Of a stretch of 64,000 bases of DNA, positions 46,056 to 55,086 are shown in pieces (positions within the stretch are counted from its first letter, which is position 1; each line of letters opens with the position of its first letter). The notes under the pieces were generated by a model that searched no databases, had not been told where the DNA came from, and was given only the letters and a program-made list of their open reading frames with translations. The translations under genes were made by a program, and so were the position numbers. Source of the DNA: an uncultured Flavobacteriales bacterium. GTDB lineage: Bacteria > Bacteroidota > Bacteroidia > Flavobacteriales_G > Salibacteraceae. The stretch spans positions 49,932 to 113,931 of the forward strand of contig CALCCE010000095.1 of the NCBI GenBank assembly GCA_937899835.1. The letters are read 5' to 3'.

Positions 46056-47189
46056 ATGAAGATTGGCATTGTTTGTTATCCTACCTTCGGCGGTAGTGGC
46101 GTAGTCGCTACAGAGCTGGGAATGGCCCTCGCAAAAAAAGGGCACGAAATTCATTTCATTACCTACAGTCAGCCGGTTCGGCTCAACCCCCTCACCGGAA
46201 ACATCTATTACCACGAGGTGCAGGTGTCGGACTATCCGCTGTTTGATTACACACCTTATGAACTGGTATTGACCAGTAAGTTGGTGGATGTAGCCAAATA
46301 CGAGGGGCTCGATCTGGTGCATGCGCACTACGCGATACCACACGCCTCAGCGGCCTACATGGCCAAGCAAATTTTAGCTTCTGAAGGCATTCATCTGCCC
46401 TTTATCACGACCCTCCACGGCACCGATATCACCTTGGTAGGGCGAGATGCTTCTTTTGCGCCCGTCATCACCTTTGCCATCAATCAAAGCGATGCCGTAA
46501 CCGCCGTGTCTGAAGACTTGCGGAAAGATACCCTCACCCATTTCAAGGTCAACCGCGAAATTGAGGTGATTCCCAATTTCATTAGCCTGGAGCGATACGG
46601 TAAATCCGATTTCAACGCCCTTCGGAAAATCCATGCTCCGAACGGAGAGCGCATTTTGATGCACATCAGCAACTTCCGTCCGGTGAAGCGGGTAGAGGAT
46701 GTGGTGAAGATTTTCGCCCAAGTGCGGAAACACATGCCCGCCAAGCTTATATTGGTAGGAGACGGCCCGGAACGCAACCGCATCGAGGCCTTGTGCCGCA
46801 CGCTCGGTACTTGCCACGACACCAAGTTTTTAGGTAAAATCAAGTCTACCGAAACGGTGTTGGGCATCGCCGATCTGTTCTTGCTGCCCTCCAAAACCGA
46901 GAGCTTTGGTTTGGCTGCTTTAGAGGCGATGACCTCTGGCGTACCCGTTATTTCTACCAATACCGGTGGTTTGCCAGAAGTGAACGTGGATGGAGTAACC
47001 GGGTTTCTCAGCGATGTGGGCGATGTAAAAAGCATGGCCAATAACGCCATGAAGATTCTGGAATCCGAGGAAACGCATCGGGTTTTCAAGCAAAATGCGT
47101 TGAATCAAGCCCACAAATTTGACATTAACCGCATTTTGCCGCAGTACGAACACCTCTACGATGAGGTGATGGCAACCGCCAGCGTGTAA
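46056..47189 (+). CDS. bshA: N-acetyl-alpha-D-glucosaminyl L-malate synthase BshA
   Basis: 377 residues. It is a GT4 glycosyltransferase that joins UDP-GlcNAc and L-malate in the first step of bacillithiol synthesis. The start MKIGIVCYPTFGGSGVVATELG is diagnostic, as are HAHYAIPHA, TTLHGTDITLVG, the phosphate loop NFRPVKR and the C-terminal ESFGLAALEAMTSGVPVI with the EX7E pair. bshB and bshC are not in the window. Bacillithiol is the main low-molecular thiol in many Bacteroidetes. Confidence 0.96.
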   Translation: MKIGIVCYPTFGGSGVVATELGMALAKKGHEIHFITYSQPVRLNPLTGNIYYHEVQVSDYPLFDYTPYELVLTSKLVDVAKYEGLDLVHAHYAIPHASAAYMAKQILASEGIHLPFITTLHGTDITLVGRDASFAPVITFAINQSDAVTAVSEDLRKDTLTHFKVNREIEVIPNFISLERYGKSDFNALRKIHAPNGERILMHISNFRPVKRVEDVVKIFAQVRKHMPAKLILVGDGPERNRIEALCRTLGTCHDTKFLGKIKSTETVLGIADLFLLPSKTESFGLAALEAMTSGVPVISTNTGGLPEVNVDGVTGFLSDVGDVKSMANNAMKILESEETHRVFKQNALNQAHKFDINRILPQYEHLYDEVMATASV

Positions 47190-47263
47190 CCACCGACCTG
47201 TGGCACGGTGTTTGGAATTTCTTCGGTAAATTCAAAACGTTCATCCTAAACCATCCCCTTGCT

Positions 47264-47461
47264 ATGAAAACCGGATTTGCATTTGCCCTTTTGTTTTCTT
47301 TGAGCCTTTCTTTTGCTGCTTGTTCCAAATGCTACGACTGTACCCAGGAAATTACCGTAGCAGGACAAACCCAAACCACCGACCCGGAAGAGATTTGTAC
47401 CTCCGATCAAAGTGAAATTGATGAACGGGAGGCAGCAGGGCAAACCTGTACGGCCCGTTAA
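47264..47461 (+). CDS. Small Cys-rich lipoprotein
   Basis: 65 residues. The lipobox SFAAC gives Cys20 as the lipidated residue. Four more cysteines (Cys23, Cys26, Cys45, Cys62) in a 45-residue mature chain could form two disulfides or hold a metal; the SKCYDCTQE hairpin is the most regular part. Such short lipoproteins with CxxC are frequent in this phylum and have no known role. It lies between bshA and the PA14-like gene on the same strand, each 45-75 bases away. Confidence 0.75.
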   Translation: MKTGFAFALLFSLSLSFAACSKCYDCTQEITVAGQTQTTDPEEICTSDQSEIDEREAAGQTCTAR

Positions 47462-47480
47462 AAGTTCGCCTGAAACCCAT

Positions 47481-47498
47481 ATACGTATTTATACGTAT
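47481..47498. promoter_or_regulatory. Two tandem ATACGTAT palindromes, candidate operator
   Basis: Perfect 8-bp palindromes at 47481-47488 and 47491-47498, separated by TT, so their centres are 10 bp apart, one helical turn. The second ends 8 bases before the ATG at 47507. The arrangement fits two dimers of a regulator on one face of the DNA and would block translation initiation or transcription. No regulator gene is nearby. Confidence 0.4.
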
Positions 47499-47506
47499 GT
47501 GACTGT

Positions 47507-50008
47507 ATGGTTAAAATATGGTGCAAAGAAATTACGGCACTCACCATACTAGTTCTTTTCAGTTTTTTGCAGGTAGGGGCGCAATGCCCAAGCCCAAGTG
47601 GAGATCAGGTGAGTTTTGGAAGCGGTGCGTGGATAGGTTATGTATACGATGGCGGTTCCACCAACTTTAGTAGCGATTATTATGGGTTCGTCAATTTCCC
47701 GGAACAATTCGATACGCTTTCCTCTGGTGATTCCCTCACAACTTCAGATTGTACAATAGATAAAAATACGTTTACCATCCGGCTAAAGATGCGACAAACT
47801 TTCGCCTGTGGGGTTTACAATGTGACCATTGGTGGAGATGATGGAGTGCGACTCAGCATCGACGGTGGAGCCACCTTTGCCATTGATGGATATACCCTGC
47901 ATTCGTACCAAACGTTTTCGGCCAACCTGTTTTTGGACGGATCGACTGACCTGGTGTTGGAATACTTTGAAAACACCGGCCAAAACCGGGTTTCCTTTTC
48001 TTACTCGGCTACCGGCTTGACCCAAACGGGAGGATTGATCGGAAGTGATCAAACTTTTTGCGGTGCCGTTGGAGTAGTACCCGATACCTTAACCGAGATT
48101 CAGCCAGCGGGAATTTGTGGAGCGGGAAGCCTGAATTATCAGTGGCAAATCTCTTCCGATAACAGCAGCTTTACCGACCTGATTGGAGCAACGAATACGT
48201 TTTATCCCTTTACTTCTTTTCCAAACGATACCTCTCTTTACTACCGGCGTAGGGCCATCGGTGGTACCGATACGGCCTTTTCTAACACGGTGACCATTGT
48301 TTCTCAAACGCCACAAGGAGACCAGGTCACCTACGGTGTTGGCAGTTGGATCGGTTATGTTTATGACGGGGCCAACAACTTTACCGACTACCGAGGGTTT
48401 ACCACCGAGCCAGAAATCTTTGACCAAAGTTTCGTAGGGTCCAATAATTTTATCAATATCAACGGCTGTCAGGTCTTTAGCGCCACGTTTACCATCAACT
48501 ACCGCATGCAACAAACTTTTCCCTGTGGTACTTATCTCATTACTATAGGTGGAGACGATGGCGTGCGATTGAGCATCGACGGAGGAGCTACCTATATCAT
48601 CGATGGATTTGTAAACCAAGCCTACACGGAATATACTGCTACGGTTTTTTTGGATGGTTCTTATGATTTGGTGTTGGACTATTACGAAAACGAATCGGCC
48701 AACCGCGTCAGCTTTAATTACCTGCGTACGGATACGGTCGGCTTTGGCGGCACCATTTCCAGCTCTCAATCTTTTTGTTCCATCATTCCGGTAAATCCCG
48801 ATGCCTTCACCAATGATCAGGATGCCGCATTTTGCATAGGCGCCACCAGTTATCAATGGCAAGAGTCGGCGGATAGCATCACATTCACCAACATTGGTGG
48901 CGCCACCAGCAGTACCTATGACCTCAGCACCTTTGGTTTGGATACGCTCGCGTTTTACCGGCGTTTGGCTACCAACGGCACCGATACGCTTTTTTCCAAT
49001 GTGGTGAGTGTGCTCAACGATTCGGTAGCGGGTGATGAGGTGACCTACGGCAGTGGCTCCTGGATCGGTTACGTTTACGATGGGGCAAATAATTTTTCTA
49101 CGGCCAACTATCAGGGGTTCATCACCGAGACAGAAATGTTTGACGAGTCGTTTACCGGAAACGCCACCAATCATCCGGTCAATGGTTGTGATATCTACAC
49201 CGAAACCTTCACCGTTCGCTTTCGGATGCGTCAAACTTTTGCCAGAGGGGTTTACGAGTTTACCATTGGTGGAGACGATGGGGTACGGCTGAGTTTGGAT
49301 GGAGGATCCACCTATTTGATCAACGATTATACCAACCACGGTTACCGCACTCGTAACGATACCATCACCCTGGATGGAACCTACGATCTGGTGCTGGAAT
49401 ACTATGAGCAAGGAGGCGGCAACCGGGTATCGTTCGATTACGTATTAACCACTTTTACGCCTTTGCCGGTAACTTGGAACGGGGTGCAGGTGACACCCAA
49501 TGAACGTGGAAACCTGTTGACCTGGCAAACCGGTGCGGAATGGAACTGTGATCATTTTTGGGTAGAACGCAGCACTGACCTGAAGGAAACGGAGCAATTG
49601 GCGCAACTCGGATGCCTCTCGGGCGGAGAGGGAAACGAAGGCTACGCCTATCACTATTTAGACCAGCAGCCTCTGGATGGGCAAAGCTATTACCGACTGC
49701 AACAGGTAGATTTTAATGGAGCGTTCGAATACTCTCCATGGGTATCCGTTACCCGAAAATCGACGAATGGATTTCAGGTAGAATTTGATCCCAATTATTC
49801 CTGGTGGTACATCGGCATGCGCCATCCAAATACCTTTTCAGGGCCGGTAGCCTTAGAGATTTTTAACGTGAACGGTCAAATACTTTTCTCAACCTCACTG
49901 GCCACCTTACCCGCTTCAAAAGCAATGGGTCAACTGCCTGCAGGCCTCTATTTTTTGCGGCTCAGCGGAGGAACATACGTGCATCAATCCCGTTTCCTGG
50001 TTCCTTAG
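47507..50008 (+). CDS. Secreted protein with three PA14-like domains and T9SS-type C-terminus
   Basis: 833 residues with a signal peptide (LVLFSFLQVGAQ). Three domains of about 135 residues, near 47609-48010, 48330-48725 and 49045-49445, each open with GSW-IGYVYDG-NF and hold GGDDGVRLSIDGG and VLEYYE--NRVSF, the PA14/GLEYA carbohydrate-binding pattern. Ig-like segments with YQWQ and FYRR lie between them. The end (ALEIFNVNGQILFS, LPAGLYFLRLSGG) looks like a T9SS sorting domain, although the usual YPNP opening is absent. A surface adhesin or glycan-binding protein is likely. The stop overlaps that of the convergent SUI1-type gene by 4 bases. Confidence 0.85.
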   Translation: MVKIWCKEITALTILVLFSFLQVGAQCPSPSGDQVSFGSGAWIGYVYDGGSTNFSSDYYGFVNFPEQFDTLSSGDSLTTSDCTIDKNTFTIRLKMRQTFACGVYNVTIGGDDGVRLSIDGGATFAIDGYTLHSYQTFSANLFLDGSTDLVLEYFENTGQNRVSFSYSATGLTQTGGLIGSDQTFCGAVGVVPDTLTEIQPAGICGAGSLNYQWQISSDNSSFTDLIGATNTFYPFTSFPNDTSLYYRRRAIGGTDTAFSNTVTIVSQTPQGDQVTYGVGSWIGYVYDGANNFTDYRGFTTEPEIFDQSFVGSNNFININGCQVFSATFTINYRMQQTFPCGTYLITIGGDDGVRLSIDGGATYIIDGFVNQAYTEYTATVFLDGSYDLVLDYYENESANRVSFNYLRTDTVGFGGTISSSQSFCSIIPVNPDAFTNDQDAAFCIGATSYQWQESADSITFTNIGGATSSTYDLSTFGLDTLAFYRRLATNGTDTLFSNVVSVLNDSVAGDEVTYGSGSWIGYVYDGANNFSTANYQGFITETEMFDESFTGNATNHPVNGCDIYTETFTVRFRMRQTFARGVYEFTIGGDDGVRLSLDGGSTYLINDYTNHGYRTRNDTITLDGTYDLVLEYYEQGGGNRVSFDYVLTTFTPLPVTWNGVQVTPNERGNLLTWQTGAEWNCDHFWVERSTDLKETEQLAQLGCLSGGEGNEGYAYHYLDQQPLDGQSYYRLQQVDFNGAFEYSPWVSVTRKSTNGFQVEFDPNYSWWYIGMRHPNTFSGPVALEIFNVNGQILFSTSLATLPASKAMGQLPAGLYFLRLSGGTYVHQSRFLVP

Positions 50009-50340
50009 CCTTTGACGCGATAACCTTCTTTTTCGAGAATTTCACGCACCTTGGGCCGCAGGTCGCCCTGAATCACAACCTCGCCATCACTGGCCGAGCC
50101 ACCTACTCCCAGGCGGGTTTTCAAATGCTTGGCCAATGCTTTGAGGTCATCCTCCTGGCCAACAAATCCACGAATAACGGTAGCCGTTTTGCCGCCACGC
50201 CCTTTTTTCTCCATGGCCATTTTCAGCACCTGTTGTGCCGGTGGAAGGGTCTCCTCCGTTGCTTCCTCATTGTCATCGTAGGTGTAGTCGGGGTTGGTAG
50301 AGTACACCACATTGATGCGTTTTTTCTTTTTGGCGGCCAT
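50005..50340 (-). CDS. SUI1/YciH-type translation initiation factor
   Basis: 111 residues. The ATG at 50340 gives MAAKKKKRIN; an in-frame TTG at 50358 sits within a promoter box. The second half is the SUI1 domain (GRGGKTATVIRGFVG, LKTRLGVGGSASDGEVVIQGD, LEKEGYRVKG), as in eIF1 and bacterial YciH. YciH has been linked to fidelity of start selection in bacteria, but its role in Bacteroidetes is not known. The basic N-terminus plus the acidic DDNEEATEE linker are extra to the domain. Confidence 0.9.
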   Translation of the reverse strand: MAAKKKKRINVVYSTNPDYTYDDNEEATEETLPPAQQVLKMAMEKKGRGGKTATVIRGFVGQEDDLKALAKHLKTRLGVGGSASDGEVVIQGDLRPKVREILEKEGYRVKG

Positions 50341-50355
50341 GAGCAATCGTTTTGG

Positions 50356-50363
50356 CAAAAATA
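50356..50363 (-). promoter_or_regulatory. -7 box TATTTTTG before the SUI1-type gene
   Basis: Minus-strand TATTTTTG, 15 bases before the ATG at 50340. It overlaps the TTG at 50358 and so decides for the ATG. Confidence 0.5.
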
Positions 50364-50426
50364 ATTTGAATTGGCAGACTGGCTTAGCCTTGCGGTAAGA
50401 GTTTTTTGTTTCCCTTCACCACCATG

Positions 50427-51317
50427 TTAAATGGCCTTGACGATCGGCGGAACCAACACCGGTAAAGAGGCCGGTTGAATCTGAATGTCCAGGTTTTGGC
50501 CCAGTTCCATCGGTTCCCCGTCGAGGTGGGCGGTGAGATCAGGTTGCACAATGCGCACCCTGCGGGCCGGCAGCATTTCATAATAGGGCGACCCTTCGAG
50601 CGTGCCCCGAAACAGGCGCATCACCAAATCGGGAAATGCCCATTTGGGGCAATCGTTGAGAATGCAAACCTCCAGTTGCTCGTCTGCCAGCAGGCTGTGT
50701 GGAGATAGAAAGGCGTTGTTGCCGTATTGACTGGAATTGGCGATGGCAATGATCATCGCATGGCGTTCCAGGCGTTGGCCATCAATTTCCAATTGAAATT
50801 TTCGGGCCTGGTACTGGTGAAATTCCCGCAACACCAGCCGAATGTAGGACAGGAAGCCCCGGGTGCCGTATTCGGAAAACAAAAAGCCAATGTGCGCATC
50901 GAAGCCCACCCCTGCGGTGCCAACAAACAGAGACTGGTTGGCCATTGCCGTATCAATAATGAAAGGACGTGCCGTATTGAGACTTTGCACCGCATGCTTC
51001 AAGCCAATGGGCAACCCCAGGTGCCGGGCGAAGCCGTTGCCCGATCCTGTAGGAATAATCCCCAGGGCGCAATGTTGTTGGTGTACCAGTCCTTGAGCTG
51101 CTTCGTTGACCGAACCATCGCCCCCTACCACCACGGCCGCATCCCATCCTTTTTGAGCCGCTTCCCGACTCAGGTCTACTGCATGGCCGGCCGCTTCGGT
51201 ATACGTCACTTCCCACTCAATGGCGTGCTGATCGAGGTGTTTGGGCAGCAGGTTTTCCAGCACCTTTTGTTTGCCTACTCCCGAAATAGGATTGATGATA
51301 AACCGGTACTTTTTCAT
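50427..51317 (-). CDS. Diacylglycerol kinase-like lipid kinase
   Basis: 296 residues. The DAGK catalytic domain has INPISGVGK, the nucleotide loop VVGGDGSVNEAAQGL and IPTGSGNGFARHLG, with the C-terminal PARRVRIVQ and HLDGEP motifs. Members phosphorylate diacylglycerol, sphingosine, ceramide or other lipids; Bacteroidetes also have sphingolipid versions. It overlaps the LTA-synthase-like gene by 4 bases (ATGA), so the products are made together. Confidence 0.93.
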   Translation of the reverse strand: MKKYRFIINPISGVGKQKVLENLLPKHLDQHAIEWEVTYTEAAGHAVDLSREAAQKGWDAAVVVGGDGSVNEAAQGLVHQQHCALGIIPTGSGNGFARHLGLPIGLKHAVQSLNTARPFIIDTAMANQSLFVGTAGVGFDAHIGFLFSEYGTRGFLSYIRLVLREFHQYQARKFQLEIDGQRLERHAMIIAIANSSQYGNNAFLSPHSLLADEQLEVCILNDCPKWAFPDLVMRLFRGTLEGSPYYEMLPARRVRIVQPDLTAHLDGEPMELGQNLDIQIQPASLPVLVPPIVKAI

Positions 51318-53200
51318 GGGTTCAATCGGTTGGAGCGCATCCGCGCGTTATAACTTTGAATGCAGGCTTTCAGTTGGGGAAAGGCCTGCGCACTGAGTTC
51401 TTCCCAATTGCCGTTGGACTGCACCAGGTTGTCTTTCAGTTGAGGGTCTAACCGACGGTCGAATACCCCGGTGAGTTGTTGGCCGTCGAAATGCAGCACC
51501 ACCGCTTCGTCGATCCATTGGTAAATGGAATTCAGGTAGCTCACCGAGTAGCCCGCTTGAGATTGGCGAAACAAACTGCGGCCAAACGAAACGGCAGTCG
51601 CGGGAAAACCCAGGTAATCCAAGACACTGGGCAAGATATCCGTTTGTTGCGCCACAGCGTTGCTTCTTCCCTTCAAACCACTGCCAGGTTGAAAAAAGAG
51701 CAAAGGAACGGCATAGGCACCGATAGCATGGTCGTAAGCAACCTGGTCGGAGTAACTGGCGTGGTCGGCCGTTACTACAAACAACGTATTGGTGTACCAC
51801 GGCTGTTGAGCCGCCGTTTCGAAAAACCGTTTCAAAGCATGATCTGCGTAGCGCACCGCTTGATGAATGGGCAAACTGCCCGGTGCAAAACGCCCCTCGT
51901 GCTGGGCAGGTATGGTATAGGGATGGTGTGAAGAAAGGGTAAAAAGGGCCGAGACAAAAGGAGTAGATTGCTGCGACAAGTCCTGCGCATAAAACTGCAA
52001 AAATTCCTCATCGAAAATGCCCCAATGCCCATCGTAATGCTCAGGGTTGGGGTATTCCGAGCGGCCAGCATACCGCTCAAAGCCTACCGACCGGGCAAAT
52101 TGTTCGAAACCCATCGTACCATTGTTGCCCCCGTGATAAAAGGAGGAGGAATAGCCATGGGGAGCCAATAACGAAGGCAAGCTGTTCAAGTCGTTGTGGG
52201 CATACCGCGAAGTGATGTAGGGGTTAGTCATGAGCGAAGGCAGCCCGGCCACAATGGCGGGTACGGCTTCAATGGATTTTCTCCCATTGGCAAAGCACTG
52301 CTCAAAAACCAGACTGTGGTCCATCAAAGAATCTAAAAAAGGCGTGTAGCCCGTATAGGGGTTGAGCCCTCCAATGTATTCCGTGGCCATACTTTCCACA
52401 ATAAGAATCACCACGTTCAGCGGCCGTTGCGGTGCTTTTGGGGCTACTTCAAAAACCGGATCGAAATGGGTGGGCAGTTCCTCCGCCGAAAAATAATTCG
52501 GCTCGGGGAGCTCTTTGCCAATCAAGGTTTTGATGACCGTAAACGGAGTGTTGAGCACCAAAGGCACATTCTGCATTTTGGTACAGTAGTTGGCATCCAC
52601 AATGTCCAGCGGGCGGTCTTGCCAGCCGCCACGCATGGCCAACACCAACACCGTTAGCCCGACCACCAGCTTGATGCCCGCTATCCATCCTTTTTCGGAA
52701 AACGATCGAATGGGCCACCTTTTGGCCGACCATTGGTAGAGCACTTCACTGAGCCCCACCATCAAAAAGAAAAGCAGCACTACGTACCAATAATCTTGCA
52801 CGAAAGCCGGCAGGAGGTTGATAAGGTCGTTGCCAAAACCTGCCAATTGAAACAGGTCGGCCGTGGAGCGCTTGAGGGTAAACTTGAAGTATTCGAGGTC
52901 GATGCCGTTGAGCACCAAGGACAGGCCATTGCATCCGTGAAACGTCCACCACAACCATTTGCGGTAACGCACAGGATTGGAAAAAGCAAAAGGCACCAGG
53001 TGGAGCAGGGCGTAGGGAGCGAACAAAAAGCCAATGGCTACAAGGTCGAAGCGCAAACCCCAGGCAAAGTCTAACCCACTGACCTGACGGAAAAAATCAA
53101 GGTTGAGCAACCAAAAAGCCAGCCGAAGGAGGCTGAAGCCCAACAGGGCAATGCCCAAACGCAACCATAACAGGCGAAAGTGGGACCAGGATGCCGACAT
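51314..53200 (-). CDS. LTA synthase family phosphoglycerol transferase-like protein
   Basis: 628 residues. Five membrane helices up to about residue 210 are followed by an extracytoplasmic alkaline-phosphatase-type domain: metal Glu in IVESMATEYIG, nucleophile Ser in GRKSIEA, VVTADHASYSDQ for the second metal pair and TDILPSVLDYLG. LtaS of Gram-positives has Thr at the nucleophile. Such enzymes transfer glycerol phosphate or phosphoethanolamine from phospholipid, leaving diacylglycerol, which would be the substrate of the coupled lipid kinase. The final acceptor here is unknown. Confidence 0.9.
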   Translation of the reverse strand: MSASWSHFRLLWLRLGIALLGFSLLRLAFWLLNLDFFRQVSGLDFAWGLRFDLVAIGFLFAPYALLHLVPFAFSNPVRYRKWLWWTFHGCNGLSLVLNGIDLEYFKFTLKRSTADLFQLAGFGNDLINLLPAFVQDYWYVVLLFFLMVGLSEVLYQWSAKRWPIRSFSEKGWIAGIKLVVGLTVLVLAMRGGWQDRPLDIVDANYCTKMQNVPLVLNTPFTVIKTLIGKELPEPNYFSAEELPTHFDPVFEVAPKAPQRPLNVVILIVESMATEYIGGLNPYTGYTPFLDSLMDHSLVFEQCFANGRKSIEAVPAIVAGLPSLMTNPYITSRYAHNDLNSLPSLLAPHGYSSSFYHGGNNGTMGFEQFARSVGFERYAGRSEYPNPEHYDGHWGIFDEEFLQFYAQDLSQQSTPFVSALFTLSSHHPYTIPAQHEGRFAPGSLPIHQAVRYADHALKRFFETAAQQPWYTNTLFVVTADHASYSDQVAYDHAIGAYAVPLLFFQPGSGLKGRSNAVAQQTDILPSVLDYLGFPATAVSFGRSLFRQSQAGYSVSYLNSIYQWIDEAVVLHFDGQQLTGVFDRRLDPQLKDNLVQSNGNWEELSAQAFPQLKACIQSYNARMRSNRLNP

Positions 53201-53205
53201 AGGGT

Positions 53206-53213
53206 CAAAGCTA
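53206..53213 (-). promoter_or_regulatory. -7 box TAGCTTTG before the LTA-synthase-like gene
   Basis: Minus-strand TAGCTTTG, 5 bases before the ATG at 53200, giving an almost leaderless message if used. Confidence 0.35.
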
Positions 53214-53263
53214 CGGATTCAGGCAGCGATGGCCTTGGGCAGGAAGGGAAGGGGAAAAAAACA

Positions 53264-53297
53264 AAAAAGCCATCCCAATTTCGGGATGGCTTTTTCT
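53264..53297 (-). terminator. Rho-independent terminator after the EGF-like lipoprotein
   Basis: Perfect 8-bp stem GCCATCCC/GGGATGGC with a 6-base loop, flanked by an A run on one side and T run on the other, so it may work in both directions. On the minus strand it follows the stop at 53320 by about 22 bases. Confidence 0.85.
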
Positions 53298-53319
53298 TAA
53301 AAAAAGTGTCTTTCGTTTA

Positions 53320-53934
53320 TTACTGCTTGGTGAAAACAGCAGTACAGTTGAAAGTAGTATTGTTGTTGGTGTTGTTGACGGTGTAAGACAAGTTGAAAGT
53401 TGAACCGTTGTCAGTAGTAGTACCGGTTCCGGTAAGACGGAAACCATCACCATCTGGCTCTTGATCAGGAATAGTTAGGTTGTTGCCGTCTACAGTAATT
53501 ACTACTGGGCTATTAAACACATCAGCAAAGTCTGACATTAAGATACGGGTAATGTCAGAAGCAGAATTGGTGTTGGTTACAGCGAAGGTAGCTGAGTTGG
53601 CGCCACAAGATTCAGCAACGGTGTAGGTACCGATGAATTTGGCACGCATCTCGGTATTACAATCATCACCTTCGTAACCAGTAGCAGCAGAACAATCACA
53701 ACCACAATCGGTAGCAATAGGAGCAGTTACACCGCCATTCAGACAGGTTACACTGGCACAAAGGTCAGTTTCACACTCATCACCAGTAAAACCGGTTGGA
53801 CAGCTACAGTCACCTGCATCGCAAGTACCACCGTTTTGGCAATCAACGTTGTTGCAATCGTCACAAGACTGCTGGGTCAGCATCAAACCGGCACACAAAA
53901 AGGTAACGGTGAAAAAACTCTTCAAAAATTTCAT
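53320..53934 (-). CDS. Lipoprotein with EGF-like modules
   Basis: 204 residues from the ATG at 53934. The lipobox LTQQSC lipidates about Cys24. Two Cys-rich EGF-like modules follow (CQNGGTCDAGDCSCPTGFTG and CASVTCLNGG...GYEGDDC), with six or more cysteines each. The C-terminal 110 residues are a beta domain rich in Asn and Thr (FIGTYTVAES, GTGTTTDNGSTF, YTVNNTNNNTTF), like the lipocalin-like small domains of surface lipoproteins. Probably exposed and adhesive; function unproven. Confidence 0.82.
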   Translation of the reverse strand: MKFLKSFFTVTFLCAGLMLTQQSCDDCNNVDCQNGGTCDAGDCSCPTGFTGDECETDLCASVTCLNGGVTAPIATDCGCDCSAATGYEGDDCNTEMRAKFIGTYTVAESCGANSATFAVTNTNSASDITRILMSDFADVFNSPVVITVDGNNLTIPDQEPDGDGFRLTGTGTTTDNGSTFNLSYTVNNTNNNTTFNCTAVFTKQ

Positions 53935-54171
53935 AATGCGAAGCAATTAGTGGGAATGATAGATTTGGTTTCGTTTGAATTAAGTCGGCAAAGTTATAGG
54001 ATTTGCTTAGAATTCAAAAGTTTCCGCCGTTTCAACCCCATAAAAAGCATGGACCAGCAACAAAAAACCAATGACGAGCACGGTAGTTTTTTGTTAATAA
54101 TTGCCGCCCAAAAGGATGGGATACTCAAAGCGTTATTAGAAGGCTTCTGCTTCTATAATCCTGCTAAGCTT

Positions 54172-55086
54172 TTAGTGCAACACCAGTTTTCCCTTGTGTA
54201 CGATCTCGTCTTTTTCGTTGATAATGGTGAAGAAAAAGGAGCCTGAATTCAAATAATCTAGGTTGAGAATGGCCGTTTCGCTGCCGAAGCTGATTTGCTC
54301 ATTGGCTACCACCTGACCAATAGTGCTGTAGGCCCTAAAGGTACAATTGGCGCAATTGAGGTTAGCACTTTTGATGGAAATCACCTTGTCCAAACTCGGG
54401 TTGGGATACACACTTACTGCAAAGCGTTGGTCATTCATCTGTTGCACGCTGGTGGTGGTACCGCTAGGGTTGTTGAAATAAATGCCATCTACAAAGAGAG
54501 TAGCTCCTTCCACCACCGATTGCGATGCACTCGAAATCAGACTGAAATAAATAGAATCTGGGTTTTGGGTGCTGGAATAGTAATTGGCCAAAGGATAAGG
54601 TCGTAGGGTCCAGCCGTTGGTGATTGGCATGGCTACTACCACATCCATCACCTGAATGGGTGTATTGTTGGGTCCCACGGCTTGCATGGTTAACGCAAAG
54701 GCCCCGGTATCGATTTGATTGTTGGGTACTTCATATTTGTATAGCATCCAAAGAGTGTCTGGCCGCGATTGGTATGCCGTACCACTCGTTCGGATAACGT
54801 GGTTCGTGGTGTTGTACGACATGTTGTTGAGTGTCACCAACGAGTAGGTGATGAAACCACCTTGTGCCGGGGTGATGACCTTCAGGCTGTAAGCCCCGTT
54901 CTGTTTATCAACGGCATCGCGTTCAACCCGGCCTATATTGAATCCAAAGGCAGTTTGGAAAGTCGCCCACCCGGTAGGCCGGGTAAAGGTGTCCCAATTG
55001 TCGAATTCGTTGTTCGGTAATTCCTGGTGTTGTGCCCAGGCCATGGCCGGTAAAACGATAAGAAGAAGCGTATATAGATTTTTCAT
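54172..55086 (-). CDS. Secreted protein with T9SS type A sorting domain
   Basis: 304 residues from the ATG at 55086. The signal peptide ends AMAWAQ. The body starts NNEFDNWDTFTRPTGW and holds LKVITPAQGG, VDGIYFNNPSG and beta strands like the PCMD/DUF4493-type carbohydrate-surface modules. From VSVYPNPSLDKVISI to the end is a standard T9SS sorting domain (IINEKDEIVHKGKLVL). It should be exported across the outer membrane. The ligand or substrate is unknown. Confidence 0.85.
   Translation of the reverse strand: MKNLYTLLLIVLPAMAWAQHQELPNNEFDNWDTFTRPTGWATFQTAFGFNIGRVERDAVDKQNGAYSLKVITPAQGGFITYSLVTLNNMSYNTTNHVIRTSGTAYQSRPDTLWMLYKYEVPNNQIDTGAFALTMQAVGPNNTPIQVMDVVVAMPITNGWTLRPYPLANYYSSTQNPDSIYFSLISSASQSVVEGATLFVDGIYFNNPSGTTTSVQQMNDQRFAVSVYPNPSLDKVISIKSANLNCANCTFRAYSTIGQVVANEQISFGSETAILNLDYLNSGSFFFTIINEKDEIVHKGKLVLH

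Noticed and set aside
48089..49411. A 440-residue minus-strand frame across the PA14 repeats
   Set aside because: It shows three internal repeats only because the PA14 domains on the other strand are repeated. The composition is not protein-like.
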